DNA of 64,000 nucleotides. It comes from Bacillus bingmayongensis (GTDB lineage Bacteria; Bacillota; Bacilli; Bacillales; Bacillaceae_G). Made by a program: the position numbers and the translations under genes. Below are positions 8,362-18,078 of the stretch, piece after piece (position 1 is the first letter of the stretch; each line of letters starts with the position of its first letter). Location of the stretch: positions 496,001-560,000 of the forward strand of contig NZ_AKCS01000005.1 in the NCBI RefSeq assembly GCF_000299035.1, in the 5' to 3' direction. The notes below the pieces were generated by a model. The model was not told the origin of the DNA. It saw only the letters and a program-made list of their open reading frames with translations, and ran no database searches.

Positions 8362-9033
8362 TTAATCAAATTTGAAGCCTATGCCCCATATAGTTTTAAT
8401 ATAGTTTGTGTCATCTGAGTTAAGTTTATTTCGTAAATTACTTATATGCATGTTAATGGTTTTATTGCTATCAAAAAATGGTTCATTCCAAACACTTTCG
8501 TAAATATTGGCGCGACTGAATACTTTTTGTGGATTCTCTAAAAATAGTAGAAGTATTGCGTACTCGCGTCCAGTAAAATGAAGAGTTTGGTCATTTATCT
8601 TCACTTCACGCGTGTCTAAATTTATGCTGATATTCTTGTAATGAATTTCTTTCATACTACTGACTGAAGCCTTTGCTGCATGACGTAATTGAATGTGAAT
8701 TCGTGCAAGTAGTTCCTTCACATCGAAAGGTTTTATGATGTAATCATCTGCTCCATTCGTTAATAGTTCTAATTTCGAATTTTGGTCATTTTTTGCTGAA
8801 ATCACAATCACGGGAATAGTTGAGTTATGCCGAACTTCTTGAAGAAATTCTTCCCCATTCATCCCTGGAAGCATCAAATCTAATAGAACTAAATGTACCT
8901 GATTTTGTTCGAATAGCAATTTCCCTTCAGTTCCTGAGTATGCACTTAGGATTTTAAAACCGTGCAAATCTAATGTTTCTTTGATTAGTGAATGAATTGT
9001 AATATCGTCTTCAATGATTAATATCGCTGCCAT
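8362..9033 (-). CDS. OmpR-family response regulator
   Basis: A 223-residue regulator. The receiver domain is residues 1-115, with acidic EDD near 8-10, phosphoacceptor Asp in LVLLDLMLPG and Lys in YIIKPF. The C-terminal winged helix (about 125-220) has TGREYAILLLFLENP and a recognition-helix region ending IWGIGFKF. It lies between an ABC exporter (11 bp upstream) and its kinase. This arrangement is usual for systems sensing antimicrobial peptides or antibiotics, so it probably controls the transporter; that link is inferred. Confidence 0.92.
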   Translation of the reverse strand: MAAILIIEDDITIHSLIKETLDLHGFKILSAYSGTEGKLLFEQNQVHLVLLDLMLPGMNGEEFLQEVRHNSTIPVIVISAKNDQNSKLELLTNGADDYIIKPFDVKELLARIHIQLRHAAKASVSSMKEIHYKNISINLDTREVKINDQTLHFTGREYAILLLFLENPQKVFSRANIYESVWNEPFFDSNKTINMHISNLRNKLNSDDTNYIKTIWGIGFKFD

Positions 9034-9044
9034 ATCCTATCAAC

Positions 9045-9824
9045 CTACTTTATATCTGTTCGTCTAAACAGAATGATTCCTAAACTTGATGATAACACGA
9101 TTGTGATGAGACTGACCAATATCATCTCAGGATATTTTGCGATTCCCGCTGGTTTTGCGAAATCTGAATAGAACAAAAACGCTTCCGTAAACCAGTACGT
9201 TACTTGCTTAAAATGTGTAGTTTGTTGGAAAATTTCAGGTCCAAAACCTGTCGCAATTGTATAAAGAAAACTCCAAATAAGTGAGATGCTACTATTTTTT
9301 GTTAGAAAGCTAATCATCACATAGATAGATACATTTGCTAAAATTAATAAATAAAGAGTACTAAAAGATTTTATAGCAAAGCTAAGGTAATTGTTAATCT
9401 TAACAACTTCACCAAAGCCAAACACTACTGAAAAGCTTATCATTCCAAGCACGGTCATTACAATTACACCTACGAGAGAAAGTAGTGCGGCAATCACAAA
9501 TTTCGATAGATAATAATGCGTGCGACTACGACCTAAGGCCAACGCGTTTCGAATCGTTCCATTTTGAAATTCTTCACCAATAAAGAAGCTGATAAAAGCA
9601 CTTATGACGAGTAAAATAGTTAATCCATTTTTCTCAATCATCAGAATACCTGTTGCTCCATTGATGACTGTATCGATTGCTTGGACGAGTTCTGTTCCAT
9701 TATGCACAGTTAATTTACTATTCACGACTTGAATGATAGGAAGCAAAAATAAAACACCTAGGGCGATTAATAGTTTTTTACTTCGGGATAATTTGATTCT
9801 TTCAGCTGTTAAAAGATTAAGCAT
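9045..9824 (-). CDS. ABC-2 type transporter permease
   Basis: A 259-residue integral membrane protein with about six hydrophobic segments (LLIALGVLFLLPIIQVV, ILLVISAFISFFIG, then four more, ending VSLITIVLSSSLGIILF). The N-terminal LLTAERIKLSRSK is the cytoplasmic lead typical of ABC-2 permeases. The GEEFQNGTIRNALALGRSR loop is a common motif of the bacitracin/lantibiotic-immunity permease group. It overlaps the ATPase gene by 8 bp and so is translationally coupled. The exported compound is unknown. Confidence 0.88.
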   Translation of the reverse strand: MLNLLTAERIKLSRSKKLLIALGVLFLLPIIQVVNSKLTVHNGTELVQAIDTVINGATGILMIEKNGLTILLVISAFISFFIGEEFQNGTIRNALALGRSRTHYYLSKFVIAALLSLVGVIVMTVLGMISFSVVFGFGEVVKINNYLSFAIKSFSTLYLLILANVSIYVMISFLTKNSSISLIWSFLYTIATGFGPEIFQQTTHFKQVTYWFTEAFLFYSDFAKPAGIAKYPEMILVSLITIVLSSSLGIILFRRTDIK

Positions 9825-10734
9825 GGGGGGTTCCTCCTGTTAAATGTAAAAAATAATCTTCAAGTTTTTGTCTAGTTGCACCAATTCGCGAAACCTTCAC
9901 GTTAGCTAAGACTAACGAATGATTGATTGTGGCAACGTCATCTAAGTGTTCATAGATGTGAATTTCTGTTCCATTGATGACTTCATAATCCCTTATCCCT
10001 ATTTTATCTAGTACGACGACTGCTTTTTGAACCTCAGTTGTTTCTAATTCAATGTATTGACGAGTTTCACGTGCTAGGTCCTCCTTTGAAAGTTCACTAA
10101 TGATTTTTCCATCATGCAAAATTCCGTAATGTGTAGCAACCTGTGAAAGCTCATCAAGCAAGTGACTTGAAAGTAAGACGGTGATACCACGCTCTGCCAC
10201 CAAACGTTGAATGATTTCACGCATTTCAACAATACCTGACGGGTCGAGACCGTTTGTCGGCTCGTCTAAGATTAAGAACTCAGGATTTGTAATAAGTGTT
10301 GAGGCAATTGCTAAACGTTGACGCATTCCTAAAGAGAAGTTTTTAGCTTTCTTCTTACCTGTATTACTAAGGTTCATTAAGTGAAGTAAATTATCAATCT
10401 CTCGTTCACTTACACCACCGTTTGCCGCTTGTACTTGTAGATTCTCTCGAGCCGTTAATTCAGGATAAAGTGCTGGCGTTTCAATGGATTGTCCCATTCT
10501 TCTTCTTGCATATTGCAATCCCTTCATGCCAGTTTCCCCAAACAGCTCGATGTTACCCTCGTCGATAGTGATTAATCCCATGATGGTGCGCATAAATGTC
10601 GATTTTCCTGCGCCATTCTCCCCGATTAATCCGTAAATCATACCTCGTTTAATTTCGATAGATACTTTATCAAGCGCTTTGTGTTTGCCATATATTTTTG
10701 AAACATTTGTTGCTTTAAGAATCGTTTCCGACAT
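9817..10734 (-). CDS. ABC transporter ATP-binding protein (BcrA/lantibiotic-immunity type)
   Basis: A 305-residue ATPase with Walker A GENGAGKST (about 38-46), signature FSLGMRQRLAIA, Walker B LILDEPTNGLD and H-loop SSHLLDE. A 70-residue C-terminal extension is typical of the BcrA/SpaF-like subgroup. It is first in the cluster ATPase-permease-regulator-kinase. It probably energises export or membrane removal of a peptide antibiotic. Substrate is inferred only from family and from the two-component partner. Confidence 0.9.
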   Translation of the reverse strand: MSETILKATNVSKIYGKHKALDKVSIEIKRGMIYGLIGENGAGKSTFMRTIMGLITIDEGNIELFGETGMKGLQYARRRMGQSIETPALYPELTARENLQVQAANGGVSEREIDNLLHLMNLSNTGKKKAKNFSLGMRQRLAIASTLITNPEFLILDEPTNGLDPSGIVEMREIIQRLVAERGITVLLSSHLLDELSQVATHYGILHDGKIISELSKEDLARETRQYIELETTEVQKAVVVLDKIGIRDYEVINGTEIHIYEHLDDVATINHSLVLANVKVSRIGATRQKLEDYFLHLTGGTPHA

Positions 10735-10960
10735 AAGTAATCATCCTTTCGATGTTGATAGGCTTAGAATAAGTGCTAGGAATAAATAATTAGACTAGAA
10801 AAGTATAAAAAAAGTGTAAAGAATTCATTACAAGTGGCTATTTCAACTTATAAACATGCCCCTGTATTAAAGGCTTTTTACGAGCAGAATGCTTCGATAA
10901 GAAACAAAAAAAGGACCGTTTGTGGTGTTAGCCCTGTCAAGTAGACAGCTATAAAAAAGA

Positions 10961-11782
10961 CTAGGCAGCCATCAAGATTCGATATTCTATCGGAGCTCGG
11001 TGGTTGAGTCGTTTTTGGAATCGTTTATAGTTATAGAAGTAGATATATTCCTCAATTGCTTGTACTACTTCTTCTTCTGTTTTAAAATGGTGTAAATACA
11101 ACATCTCCGATTTAAAATGGGAGAAAAATGACTCGATGCAGGCATTATCATGGCAGTTTCCTTTGCGAGAGTGGCTGCCGATGATACCCAAATCTGAAAG
11201 TCGTTTGTTGTAGACATGAGATGTGTACTGGAACCCTTGATCTGAATGAAGAATGGTTCCACGCACATCTCTTTTTTGTACCAAATTTTCAAGCGTATCT
11301 AATACGAGTTCATTGTCATTGCGTCTAGAGATTTTCCAAGAAACAATTTCATTATTATAAATGTCTTGCACGACAGAAAGATAGCGAAATCCATCTTGGA
11401 TTCGTAAATATGTAATATCTGTAACGAGCGCTTCATTTTGTTTTCGATTTTTAAATTCACGGTTTAAAACATTTGGAAAAGTATTCGAATAATTCCCTCT
11501 AAAGAAGCGTCGCTTCTTACGAATAATAGATTGAATGTTGAGCTCACTCATTAATCGATAAACCTTTTTATGATTTACAAAGAAACCTTCCTCCTGTAAA
11601 GCTATTTTCATACGTGGATAGCCGTATTGTTTGTACTTCAGGTGGATAGATTGTATCACTTTTTTTAATTGTTGATCCGCTTCTGATCGTACATTTTTAG
11701 CTGTTTTCGCACGGATCCATTTATAATAACCCGCTCGATGTACACCTGCGAATTTAGTAAGCCAAGTGATCGGATATTTCAT
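10961..11782 (-). CDS. IS3-family transposase OrfB (DDE integrase)
   Basis: 273 residues with an N-terminal HTH_21-like region (CGVHR-type AGVHRAGYYKW, then KYKQYGYPRMK) and an rve DDE core. The first Asp is in LVTDITYL, the second in ILHSDQGFQYTS, and the Glu in NACIESFFSHFK. It is probably made as an OrfAB fusion: moving back one base at AAAAAAG in OrfA gives a stop-free frame running into this ATG. Confidence 0.95.
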   Translation of the reverse strand: MKYPITWLTKFAGVHRAGYYKWIRAKTAKNVRSEADQQLKKVIQSIHLKYKQYGYPRMKIALQEEGFFVNHKKVYRLMSELNIQSIIRKKRRFFRGNYSNTFPNVLNREFKNRKQNEALVTDITYLRIQDGFRYLSVVQDIYNNEIVSWKISRRNDNELVLDTLENLVQKRDVRGTILHSDQGFQYTSHVYNKRLSDLGIIGSHSRKGNCHDNACIESFFSHFKSEMLYLHHFKTEEEVVQAIEEYIYFYNYKRFQKRLNHRAPIEYRILMAA

Positions 11783-11835
11783 TTTTAACGATTCAATGAT
11801 ACGATATCGCTCCTTGTGCCTCAGTGCACCTCCAT

Positions 11836-12156
11836 TTACAGATTTGGATAACGCTTTTTTAAATATGCAACCTGTGCCTTGTAGTAGTCTCTCTCTTCCT
11901 CCACACTGTTAAAATGGACACGTTTTCCTTTTAGAGGATTAGGAATACCTTGAGTTCCGCTATTTTTTCCACGAGTATCTGTAATATCACCCAATTCTTT
12001 ATATTTTTTCACCCAATCCTTAAGTTGTGTAGAGCTCCTGATATTATATTGCTTAGCTATAGCTTGATAACTGCCTTCTCCATTTAAATAACTTTGAACA
12101 GCTGATAGTTTTAATCCATCTGAATACGTATTGAATGTTGTACCTTTTTTAACCAC
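11836..12156 (-). CDS. IS3-family transposase OrfA
   Basis: 106 residues from a GTG at 12154-12156, chosen because TTGGAGGGG lies seven to ten bases upstream; longer starts would lie in the terminal repeat. It has a helix-turn-helix (GLKLSAVQSYLNGEGSYQAIAKQY) and a C-terminal ERDYYKAQVAYLKKRYPNL helix. TTAAAAAAG near the end is the -1 slippage site used in this family to make OrfAB. Confidence 0.9.
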   Translation of the reverse strand: MVKKGTTFNTYSDGLKLSAVQSYLNGEGSYQAIAKQYNIRSSTQLKDWVKKYKELGDITDTRGKNSGTQGIPNPLKGKRVHFNSVEEERDYYKAQVAYLKKRYPNL

Positions 12157-12367
12157 GAAAAATCCCCTCCAAGTAATAGTGTAACACCCATGTATGTACA
12201 TGGTCTTTTTACACTGTCTACTTAAAGGGGATAATACCATTGTCGGTCCTTTTTTCTATTAATATGTTATCGATTTAAGAACCTTCAGCCTATCCTTTTT
12301 GCTTTGGTCTCAACCTGTCTTGTTATAACTTAATAGGCATGGAGCTTTTCCGTATCTCCTATATTTA

Positions 12368-13621
12368 TTATCTACGAATCTGTCCATTTCCACGAATCAC
12401 ATATTTTGTGGAAGTCAATGCAGGAAGCCCCATTGGTCCCCTTACGTGTAGCTTTTGCGTACTGATGCCAATTTCCGCACCGAAGCCGAATTCAAAACCA
12501 TCAGTAAAGCGGGTCGATGCATTATGATAGAGCGCCGCGGCATCGACGGACGTGAAAAACTTGCTGACGTTTTCCTCATTCTCTGTAATAATCGCTTCGG
12601 AATGCATGGATCCATAAGTATTTATGTGATTAATCGCTTCTTCAACAGAGGAAACCATTTTGACTGCTAGCGTGAGAGATAAAAATTCTGTTCCCCAGTC
12701 TTCTTCTGAAGCAGGTACAATAGAAGAATCAATTGCCAATACTTTATTATCACCACGTAGCTCTACTCCTCTTTCCTTCAAGAAAGAAAATAGTTCGCTA
12801 CCAAATCGCTGCGCCCACTTTTCATGAAGTATAATCGTTTCGATTGCATTACATACAGATGGACGCTGCTTTTTGGCATTTATGATAATATCAAATGCCA
12901 TTTGTTTATCCGCTGTTTCATCAATGAAAATGTGACAATTTCCCGCACCTGTTTCCAATACAGGAACAGACGCTTCTCTCACTACAGTATCTATTAACTT
13001 CTTGCCACCTCTTGGGATAAGAACATCCAAGTACTCGTTTAATGTAAACAGCTGCTTTGCGCTATCTCGTGACGTATCTTCAATAAGCTGTACGCTTTCT
13101 GGAGACAAGCTTGTTTGTTTGAGCGCTCGGTGAATAACAGCAACGATGGCTTTGTTAGAAAAAGTAGCGGAAGAACTACCACGCAAGATCACTGCGTTTC
13201 CTGTTTTCAAGCAAATTGTGGCCGCATCTACCGTTACGTTTGGCCGCGCCTCGTAAATCATCCCGACAACACCTAGTGGCACGCGCATCTCCTGAATAGA
13301 CAATCCATTCGGTCTTTCCCATGCGGTTACATATTCTCCAACAGGATCACGCAAATCAATCAGCTGCCGGATACCCTCTGTCATATCAATAATGCGCTGT
13401 TCATTCAGCATAAGGCGATCAAGGATAGAAGCAGAAAATCCTTTTGCCTTACCTTCTTCGATATCCCGTTTGTTCTCTTTCAAAATATAAGCTGTTTCTA
13501 TTATCAATTGATCAGCAATCGCGGCAAGTGCCTCGTTTTTTTGATCTGTGGATTTGAGCACAAGTTCTCCAGCAATCTTCTTCGCTTTTTGTCCCTTTGC
13601 CAACACTTCATTCATTTTCAT
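12368..13621 (-). CDS. proA: Gamma-glutamyl phosphate reductase
   Basis: The second enzyme of proline synthesis; it reduces gamma-glutamyl phosphate to glutamate semialdehyde with NADPH. At 417 residues it has the expected length. It is an aldehyde dehydrogenase-like protein with the catalytic Cys in [12 protein letters not shown], an [10 protein letters not shown] motif, and a C-terminal [16 protein letters not shown] typical of ProA. RBS AAAGGAGGAAATGAAA precedes the ATG. It follows proB by about 170 bp and shares its T-box control. An IS3 element sits 118 bp beyond its stop. Confidence 0.97.
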   Translation of the reverse strand: MKMNEVLAKGQKAKKIAGELVLKSTDQKNEALAAIADQLIIETAYILKENKRDIEEGKAKGFSASILDRLMLNEQRIIDMTEGIRQLIDLRDPVGEYVTAWERPNGLSIQEMRVPLGVVGMIYEARPNVTVDAATICLKTGNAVILRGSSSATFSNKAIVAVIHRALKQTSLSPESVQLIEDTSRDSAKQLFTLNEYLDVLIPRGGKKLIDTVVREASVPVLETGAGNCHIFIDETADKQMAFDIIINAKKQRPSVCNAIETIILHEKWAQRFGSELFSFLKERGVELRGDNKVLAIDSSIVPASEEDWGTEFLSLTLAVKMVSSVEEAINHINTYGSMHSEAIITENEENVSKFFTSVDAAALYHNASTRFTDGFEFGFGAEIGISTQKLHVRGPMGLPALTSTKYVIRGNGQIRR

Positions 13622-13795
13622 TTCCTCCTTTTAAAGATTAAAAAGTATAAAATTCAAGGCTTGTTTTACTCCGCCCACTTGGCACTACCATTTAAGCCTT
13701 TCCTGCCTAGATATTAGTTGTATTGATTGAAGAATTAGAGTCAGATTTATAACGGTGGACTCTATGCTCTACACTTGGATGAGTCCACTCTATTC

Positions 13796-14899
13796 TTAAA
13801 ATGAAACCCAATTATCTCTATGGATGACTTCATAGCTTTGCCTTTCGCCTCGCGTTTGAATATCATGGCTCTGCATACCTTTTAAACCCCTCAGTTCCTC
13901 TGCACTGTATCTGCACTGTCCTTTCCCTATCACGCGCCCTTGTTGCGTTACGACCTCCACGACTTCGTCCGCTTGGAAGAATCCTGACACACTAGTAACA
14001 CCAGCTGGAAGAAGACTCTTTCCATGCTGAATGATAGCAGCGGCTGCCCCCGCATCTACTTCAATTTGTCCGCTAACAAGCGAATGTAGCGCAATCCATT
14101 GCTTGTTCATCTTAATCACTTTTTGAGGAGCATTACCGATATACGTTCCATCACCTTTCCCCTTCAAAACATCTAAAAACTTCTCCTGTCCACGTCCTGT
14201 TCCGATGAATACACTCACTCCGAGAGATAGTGCCGTCTTTGCAGCATCGATTTTCGATTTCATACCGCCGGTTCCAAGTTTTGAGCCGGCATCTCCAGCA
14301 AGAGAAGCGATTTCTTCCGTAACCTCAGGGAGAAAATAATATTTTTTCGCGTCCGCATTTTTCTGGGGATTTTGGTCATATAAACCGTTCACATCCGTAA
14401 AAATCATGAGCATATCCGCCAAGACAAGCCCGCTTACTAAAGCAGACAACATGTCATTATCACCAAATGTCAGCTCCTCTAAAGAAATAGAATCATTTTC
14501 ATTGATTATAGGAAGAGCGGAACGATCTAGTAGCTCCCCTAAAGTGGCGTAGGCATTACTGTATTGTTCTTTTCTGGAGAAATCGCTTCTCGTCAGTAAG
14601 AGTTGCGCGGTAACGATCTTATATTTACGGAATTCTTCCGTATACGCCTGCATTAACAGACTTTGCCCAACAGCCGCGGCAGCCTGTTTTCCTTTTATTG
14701 TCACAGGTCGGCTTGGATATCCTAGAGCGGAAAAACCTGCAGCGACAGCCCCAGATGTTATCAGCAAAACTTCATGTCCTTCCTGTTTCAGTCGCGCCAT
14801 AGCAGCAACGTGATCTGAAAGCTGTTCCTCAGAGATGCCACCATGATTAGCTGCCAAAGAACTGCTTCCGATCTTCACAACAATTCGTTGTTTTTTCAC
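13796..14899 (-). CDS. proB: Glutamate 5-kinase
   Basis: The first enzyme of proline synthesis; it phosphorylates glutamate. The GTG at 14897-14899 ([16 protein letters not shown]) is preferred because TAGGAGG lies about eight bases upstream; it gives 367 residues, the family length. The amino acid kinase domain spans 1-255 ([33 protein letters not shown]). A C-terminal PUA domain is at about 275-355. Activity is usually feedback-inhibited by proline. Leader: the Pro-specific T-box at 15013-15260. Confidence 0.96.
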   Translation of the reverse strand: MKKQRIVVKIGSSSLAANHGGISEEQLSDHVAAMARLKQEGHEVLLITSGAVAAGFSALGYPSRPVTIKGKQAAAAVGQSLLMQAYTEEFRKYKIVTAQLLLTRSDFSRKEQYSNAYATLGELLDRSALPIINENDSISLEELTFGDNDMLSALVSGLVLADMLMIFTDVNGLYDQNPQKNADAKKYYFLPEVTEEIASLAGDAGSKLGTGGMKSKIDAAKTALSLGVSVFIGTGRGQEKFLDVLKGKGDGTYIGNAPQKVIKMNKQWIALHSLVSGQIEVDAGAAAAIIQHGKSLLPAGVTSVSGFFQADEVVEVVTQQGRVIGKGQCRYSAEELRGLKGMQSHDIQTRGERQSYEVIHRDNWVSF

Positions 14900-15012
14900 T
14901 TTTGTACCTCCTAGTCTAAATTCAAAGTTTTTTGTAAATTCCGTTTCTATACATGTAGTTTGCAGCAATGTCTCTTCTCATCAATGCTGCCTATCTAGTA
15001 ATAAAGAGCAAA

Positions 15013-15260
15013 ATAACAATGACCGCTTCGCCCTTAATAAAAAGGACGAAACGGTCATTGTTCCGCGGTACCACCTTCATTGATATAAATAAATATCCAC
15101 TTGGTGCCTATAACGCAGGCGTACGCCTAAATTTTCATTTAAGACTCAGGGATAGGTTCAATACTTTCTATACGAGGAATCTTTCAGCCGGTGAATTCCA
15201 CTCTCTTGCGCAAGAAGACATATTTACTAGTTCCCTTCAACGATTTCCAATTTAATTTTT
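15013..15260 (-). promoter_or_regulatory. T-box leader of proBA with CCU (Pro) specifier
   Basis: On the minus strand: Stem I start GAAGGGAACTAG (about 15227-15238), specifier region GAACCTATCCC with CCT at 15154-15156 followed by a purine, antiterminator core AAGGTGGTACCGCGG (15063-15077), and a long terminator hairpin (15015-15062). GGGA pairs with TCCC to close the specifier loop. CCU decodes proline, so the operon should switch on when tRNA-Pro is uncharged, as reported for B. subtilis proBA. Confidence 0.92.
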
Positions 15261-15754
15261 ATTCATTATGCAATATGGTGCATTTTTGTGTCAAGAAATA
15301 TTTTGAAAAATTAATAGGGTGACAAGTTTTAAGTATGAAATTATGTACACACTGTATTAACATCACCATATCTAGAAAACGTTAATATAACAATACCTTA
15401 TGCCTTATTCATAAATATAAAACCTTCTAAACATCCCTTAGCGAACAACAAAAAGAGCTATTCATGTCAAAGCATACAACTTCCCTTTTTCTTTATGCGA
15501 TTGATAGGATGTGTTGCTCTTCTCCAACATGATTTTTAATGTTACCGAGTGGTATATAACACAAAATATTAAATTATAAGTGCATGTACTTTTATAGTGT
15601 TGAATAAAATTGATTTCTTTATTTTTTGTATTGCAAAAAGTAATACACTCTCTTAAAATGTTTTTTTATATTGTATGGGATATTATTAAATTTTTTCAAA
15701 ATAATAATTTCAAACCAATAAAATTGATTTTAAAAGGAGCAAGATCGAGTTATT
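15261..15754. other. AT-rich gap between divergent proBA and proC
   Basis: No gene or known RNA recognised. It must hold the proBA promoter (minus) and the proC promoter (plus). The last ~50 bases before proC match the region upstream of the second proC copy at 33088-33150. Confidence 0.5.
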
Positions 15755-16573
15755 ATGGACAAACAAATTGGATTCATCGGGTGTGGAAACATGGGTATGG
15801 CTATGATTGGCGGGATGATAAACAAAAATATAGTGTCTTCAGATAAACTAATTTGTTCAGATTTAAACGTCATTAATCTAAAAAATGCTAGTGAAAAATA
15901 TGATATAACTACAACTACTGACAACAATGAAGTAGCTAAAAATGCTGATATTTTAATTTTATCAATCAAGCCAGACTTATACTCATCAGTAATTAACGAA
16001 ATAAAAGAGCAGATAAAAAACAATGTAATAGTCGTAACTATTGCTGCGGGAAAAAGCATTAAGAGTACTGAGGATGCTTTCGGTAAAAAGTTAAAGGTTG
16101 TAAGAGTAATGCCTAATACACCTGCTCTTGTTGGAGAAGGAATGTCTGCGTTATGTTCTAGTGAAATGGTTACAGAAAAAGATTTAGAAGATATACTAAA
16201 TATATTTAATAGTTTTGGTCAAACAGAAATTGTAAATGAAAAATTAATGGATGTTGTAACATCTGTAAGCGGCTCTTCTCCAGCATATGTATATATGTTT
16301 ATAGAAGCCATGGCAGATGCTGCTGTACTAGATGGTATGCCAAGAAATCAAGCATATAAATTCGCAGCCCAAGCTGTATTAGGTTCTGCAAAAATGGTAC
16401 TGGAAACAGGAATACATCCAGGCGAATTGAAAGATATGGTTTGTTCTCCAGGTGGAACGACAATAGAGGCTATAGCAACATTAGAGGAAAAAGGATTAAG
16501 AACAGCCATCATCTCAGCTATGAAACGTTGTACTCAAAAGTCAGTTGAATTATCCAGTCTAACTAAAGATTAA
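15755..16573 (+). CDS. proC: Pyrroline-5-carboxylate reductase, copy 1
   Basis: The last step of proline synthesis: NAD(P)H reduction of pyrroline-5-carboxylate. 272 residues with Rossmann motif IGFIGCGNMGMAMIGG at the N-terminus and the P5CR signature region VSGSSPAYVYMFIEAMADAAV, then SPGGTTIEAIATLEEKG. RBS AAAAGGAGCAAG precedes the ATG. It is divergent from proBA, making a full proline set. A second copy at 32269-33087 differs at only about 15-20 residues and shares the leader just upstream. Confidence 0.96.
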   Translation: MDKQIGFIGCGNMGMAMIGGMINKNIVSSDKLICSDLNVINLKNASEKYDITTTTDNNEVAKNADILILSIKPDLYSSVINEIKEQIKNNVIVVTIAAGKSIKSTEDAFGKKLKVVRVMPNTPALVGEGMSALCSSEMVTEKDLEDILNIFNSFGQTEIVNEKLMDVVTSVSGSSPAYVYMFIEAMADAAVLDGMPRNQAYKFAAQAVLGSAKMVLETGIHPGELKDMVCSPGGTTIEAIATLEEKGLRTAIISAMKRCTQKSVELSSLTKD

Positions 16574-17031
16574 AACAAAGTTTAAAGGAGACCGATAAAG
16601 ATGTTGTTAGCTAAGTACACATATCTAAGAACAGTTCTAAACCATATTCACATTTAATTTACATGATGTCTCATTACCAATAGCAACCCAAACGGACAAT
16701 TTCATACCTACTTGATTTTGTCCGTTCTACCTTTTAATTATTCCAAAATAATTTTATGCATTTCTATTTTCATGCCTCTTTTGAGCTTCTAGTCTTACAC
16801 CCTCCCTATTTTCTGTAGCACATCCTGTATAATTACCTTCACAAAAAATAAATTCATGTTTAACATTGTAAATTGCAAAAAAGGTTCTGTTGCAAAGATT
16901 CTCAAACGTCGTTAAACTTTAGAAAAAAAGTTATGAGGAGAATACTACGTAGGGTATTTTAATGGAAAACAATTCAAATAGGATATTATTTTTGTTATTC
17001 TTGGTTTGATAACCGAAAATTAAAACTCTAC
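16574..17031. other. Gene-poor stretch with IS6-like 5' end and small frames
   Basis: AAAGGAGACCGATAAAG precedes an 18-codon frame (MLLAKYTYLRTVLNHIHI, 16601-16657), too short to call. On the minus strand about 16737-16862 reads EFIFCEGNYTGCATENREGV without a start, possibly a gene tail. At 16887 GGTTCTGTTGCAAAG resembles an IS6/IS240 terminal repeat, followed at 16961 by ATGGAAAACAA, an IS240-like transposase start that decays at once. Confidence 0.4.
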
Positions 17032-17070
17032 AAACAAGAAAGGTTGGCAATTTACCAACCTTTCTTGTTT
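17032..17070. terminator. Hairpin terminator
   Basis: AAACAAGAAAGGTTGG (17032-17047) pairs perfectly with 17055-17070 around a seven-base loop, leaving A and T runs on the outside. Confidence 0.7.
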
Positions 17071-17298
17071 ACTATCAATCAATTTAAAAAAAGAAAAATT
17101 TTGGTTTAGGGGTAATCTAAAATATTAGCTTGATGGTGCTGGGGTACACCAATGTACTAACATAAAACCCACGCTAATACATTTTATAGAAGAGAAACCT
17201 TGATTTTCGTACGCTAATGGTTTTCTAAGCTATAAAAACGCACTAAACAGTTTGGGTCCCTTGGTATAAAAGGATTCCTGACGATATCCAACTTTTTA

Positions 17299-17340
17299 TA
17301 ATGAGATGTTATGTTACCCCCCTATGAATATGATATACAA
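17299..17340. repeat. Short dispersed repeat, copy 2
   Basis: ATGAGATGTTATGTTACCCC with TATGAATATGATATACAAC repeats the segment at 6845-6891. It lies in the leader of the small-gene pair inside the Tn4430-like cassette and could include its promoter. Confidence 0.45.
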
Positions 17341-17402
17341 CCAAAATTACACAACATATCTCTTTTCCTGAATGTTACAATTAGGAAAAAGGGGGAAACT
17401 CA

Positions 17403-17612
17403 ATGAATTTTCTCATACAAGGTTTTGATGCTATATTCAATATACTATATGCGTTTTTTTCAAAAGGAATTTGGATAGTCCTGTTCTTCTTTTTCTTGAA
17501 TAAGTTGTACGAGAACCAAAGATTGGTGGCAATATCACGTGTGATTACTCCCGTTCTTCTCGGACTTTATCTCTTATACATTATTCTAAGACCACTATAC
17601 CACTCTCTCTAA
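17403..17612 (+). CDS. Small membrane protein, cassette gene 1
   Basis: 69 residues with RBS AAAGGGGGAAAC seven bases before the ATG. Two hydrophobic segments (about residues 20-35, WIVLFFFFLN, and 43-62, RVITPVLLGLYLLYIIL) flank a short charged loop (KLYENQR). No recognised family. It lies first in a two-gene unit inside the Tn4430-like cassette, 92 bp before the second gene. It could be half of an immunity-like or toxin-antitoxin-like pair, but nothing in the sequence settles this. Confidence 0.6.
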   Translation: MNFLIQGFDAIFNILYAFFSKGIWIVLFFFFLNKLYENQRLVAISRVITPVLLGLYLLYIILRPLYHSL

Positions 17613-17704
17613 TAGGATAGGTTTGCAATATATTTATGAAACTTATAAGCTTCTAGATATATTGACTTCCGATAATGCAAAGTATTAGAAAGGAGTTCTA
17701 AATA

Positions 17705-18007
17705 TTGAATATTCCTTTTTTAGGTCTAATTCTACAAATAATCTTTTTTCTATCAATGACGCTTTTCAGTTTTGTAAGAGTGTATTTTTTGGATAATTAT
17801 TCTGTCTATCCAGTAGCTCTAGTTGATTTATTTATAGGATTAACAAGTTTTATCTGTGGTTTATACGGAGTAATAAAGAAAATAAAATCATTTCTCTCTT
17901 TATTCGTTATAATCTCAGGTCTATTCATTTGTTTCTTTTTTATTTTTGTTTATCTTTTACCTGAAGCGGGCACCCCTCCCGCTATTCCTTGGTTGTATTC
18001 TAAATAA
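17705..18007 (+). CDS. Small membrane protein, cassette gene 2
   Basis: 100 residues starting at TTG, nine bases after AAAGGAG. Three hydrophobic segments: about 5-25 (LGLILQIIFFLSMTLFSF), 38-57 (VALVDLFIGLTSFICGLYGV) and 63-85 (FLSLFVIISGLFICFFFIFV), then a Pro-rich tail (PEAGTPPAIPW). It is followed by a rho-independent terminator, so the gene pair is a complete transcription unit. No family recognised. Confidence 0.6.
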   Translation: MNIPFLGLILQIIFFLSMTLFSFVRVYFLDNYSVYPVALVDLFIGLTSFICGLYGVIKKIKSFLSLFVIISGLFICFFFIFVYLLPEAGTPPAIPWLYSK

Positions 18008-18052
18008 AAGAAATCCTTTTAACTTCTAATAACGATAATTATGTAAAAAGTA

Positions 18053-18078
18053 AAGCCGTCCTGATAGACGGTTTTTTT
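18053..18078 (+). terminator. Terminator of the cassette gene pair
   Basis: GCCGTC-CTGATA-GACGG followed by seven T, just after the second small gene. Confidence 0.8.

Larger units (their letters stand above)
10913..12249 (-). mobile_element. IS3-family element (IS150-like), apparently intact
   Basis: About 1.34 kb with imperfect terminal inverted repeats. 10913 onward reads GGACCGTTTGTGGTGTTAGC and ends in AAGTAGACAG. The other end, read inward on the minus strand, is GGACCGACAATGGTATTATC and again AAGTAGACAG. A-runs outside both ends blur the exact boundary and any target duplication. It carries OrfA and OrfB with an AAAAAAG slippery site between them. It lies between the exporter cluster and proA. 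Confidence 0.88.
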
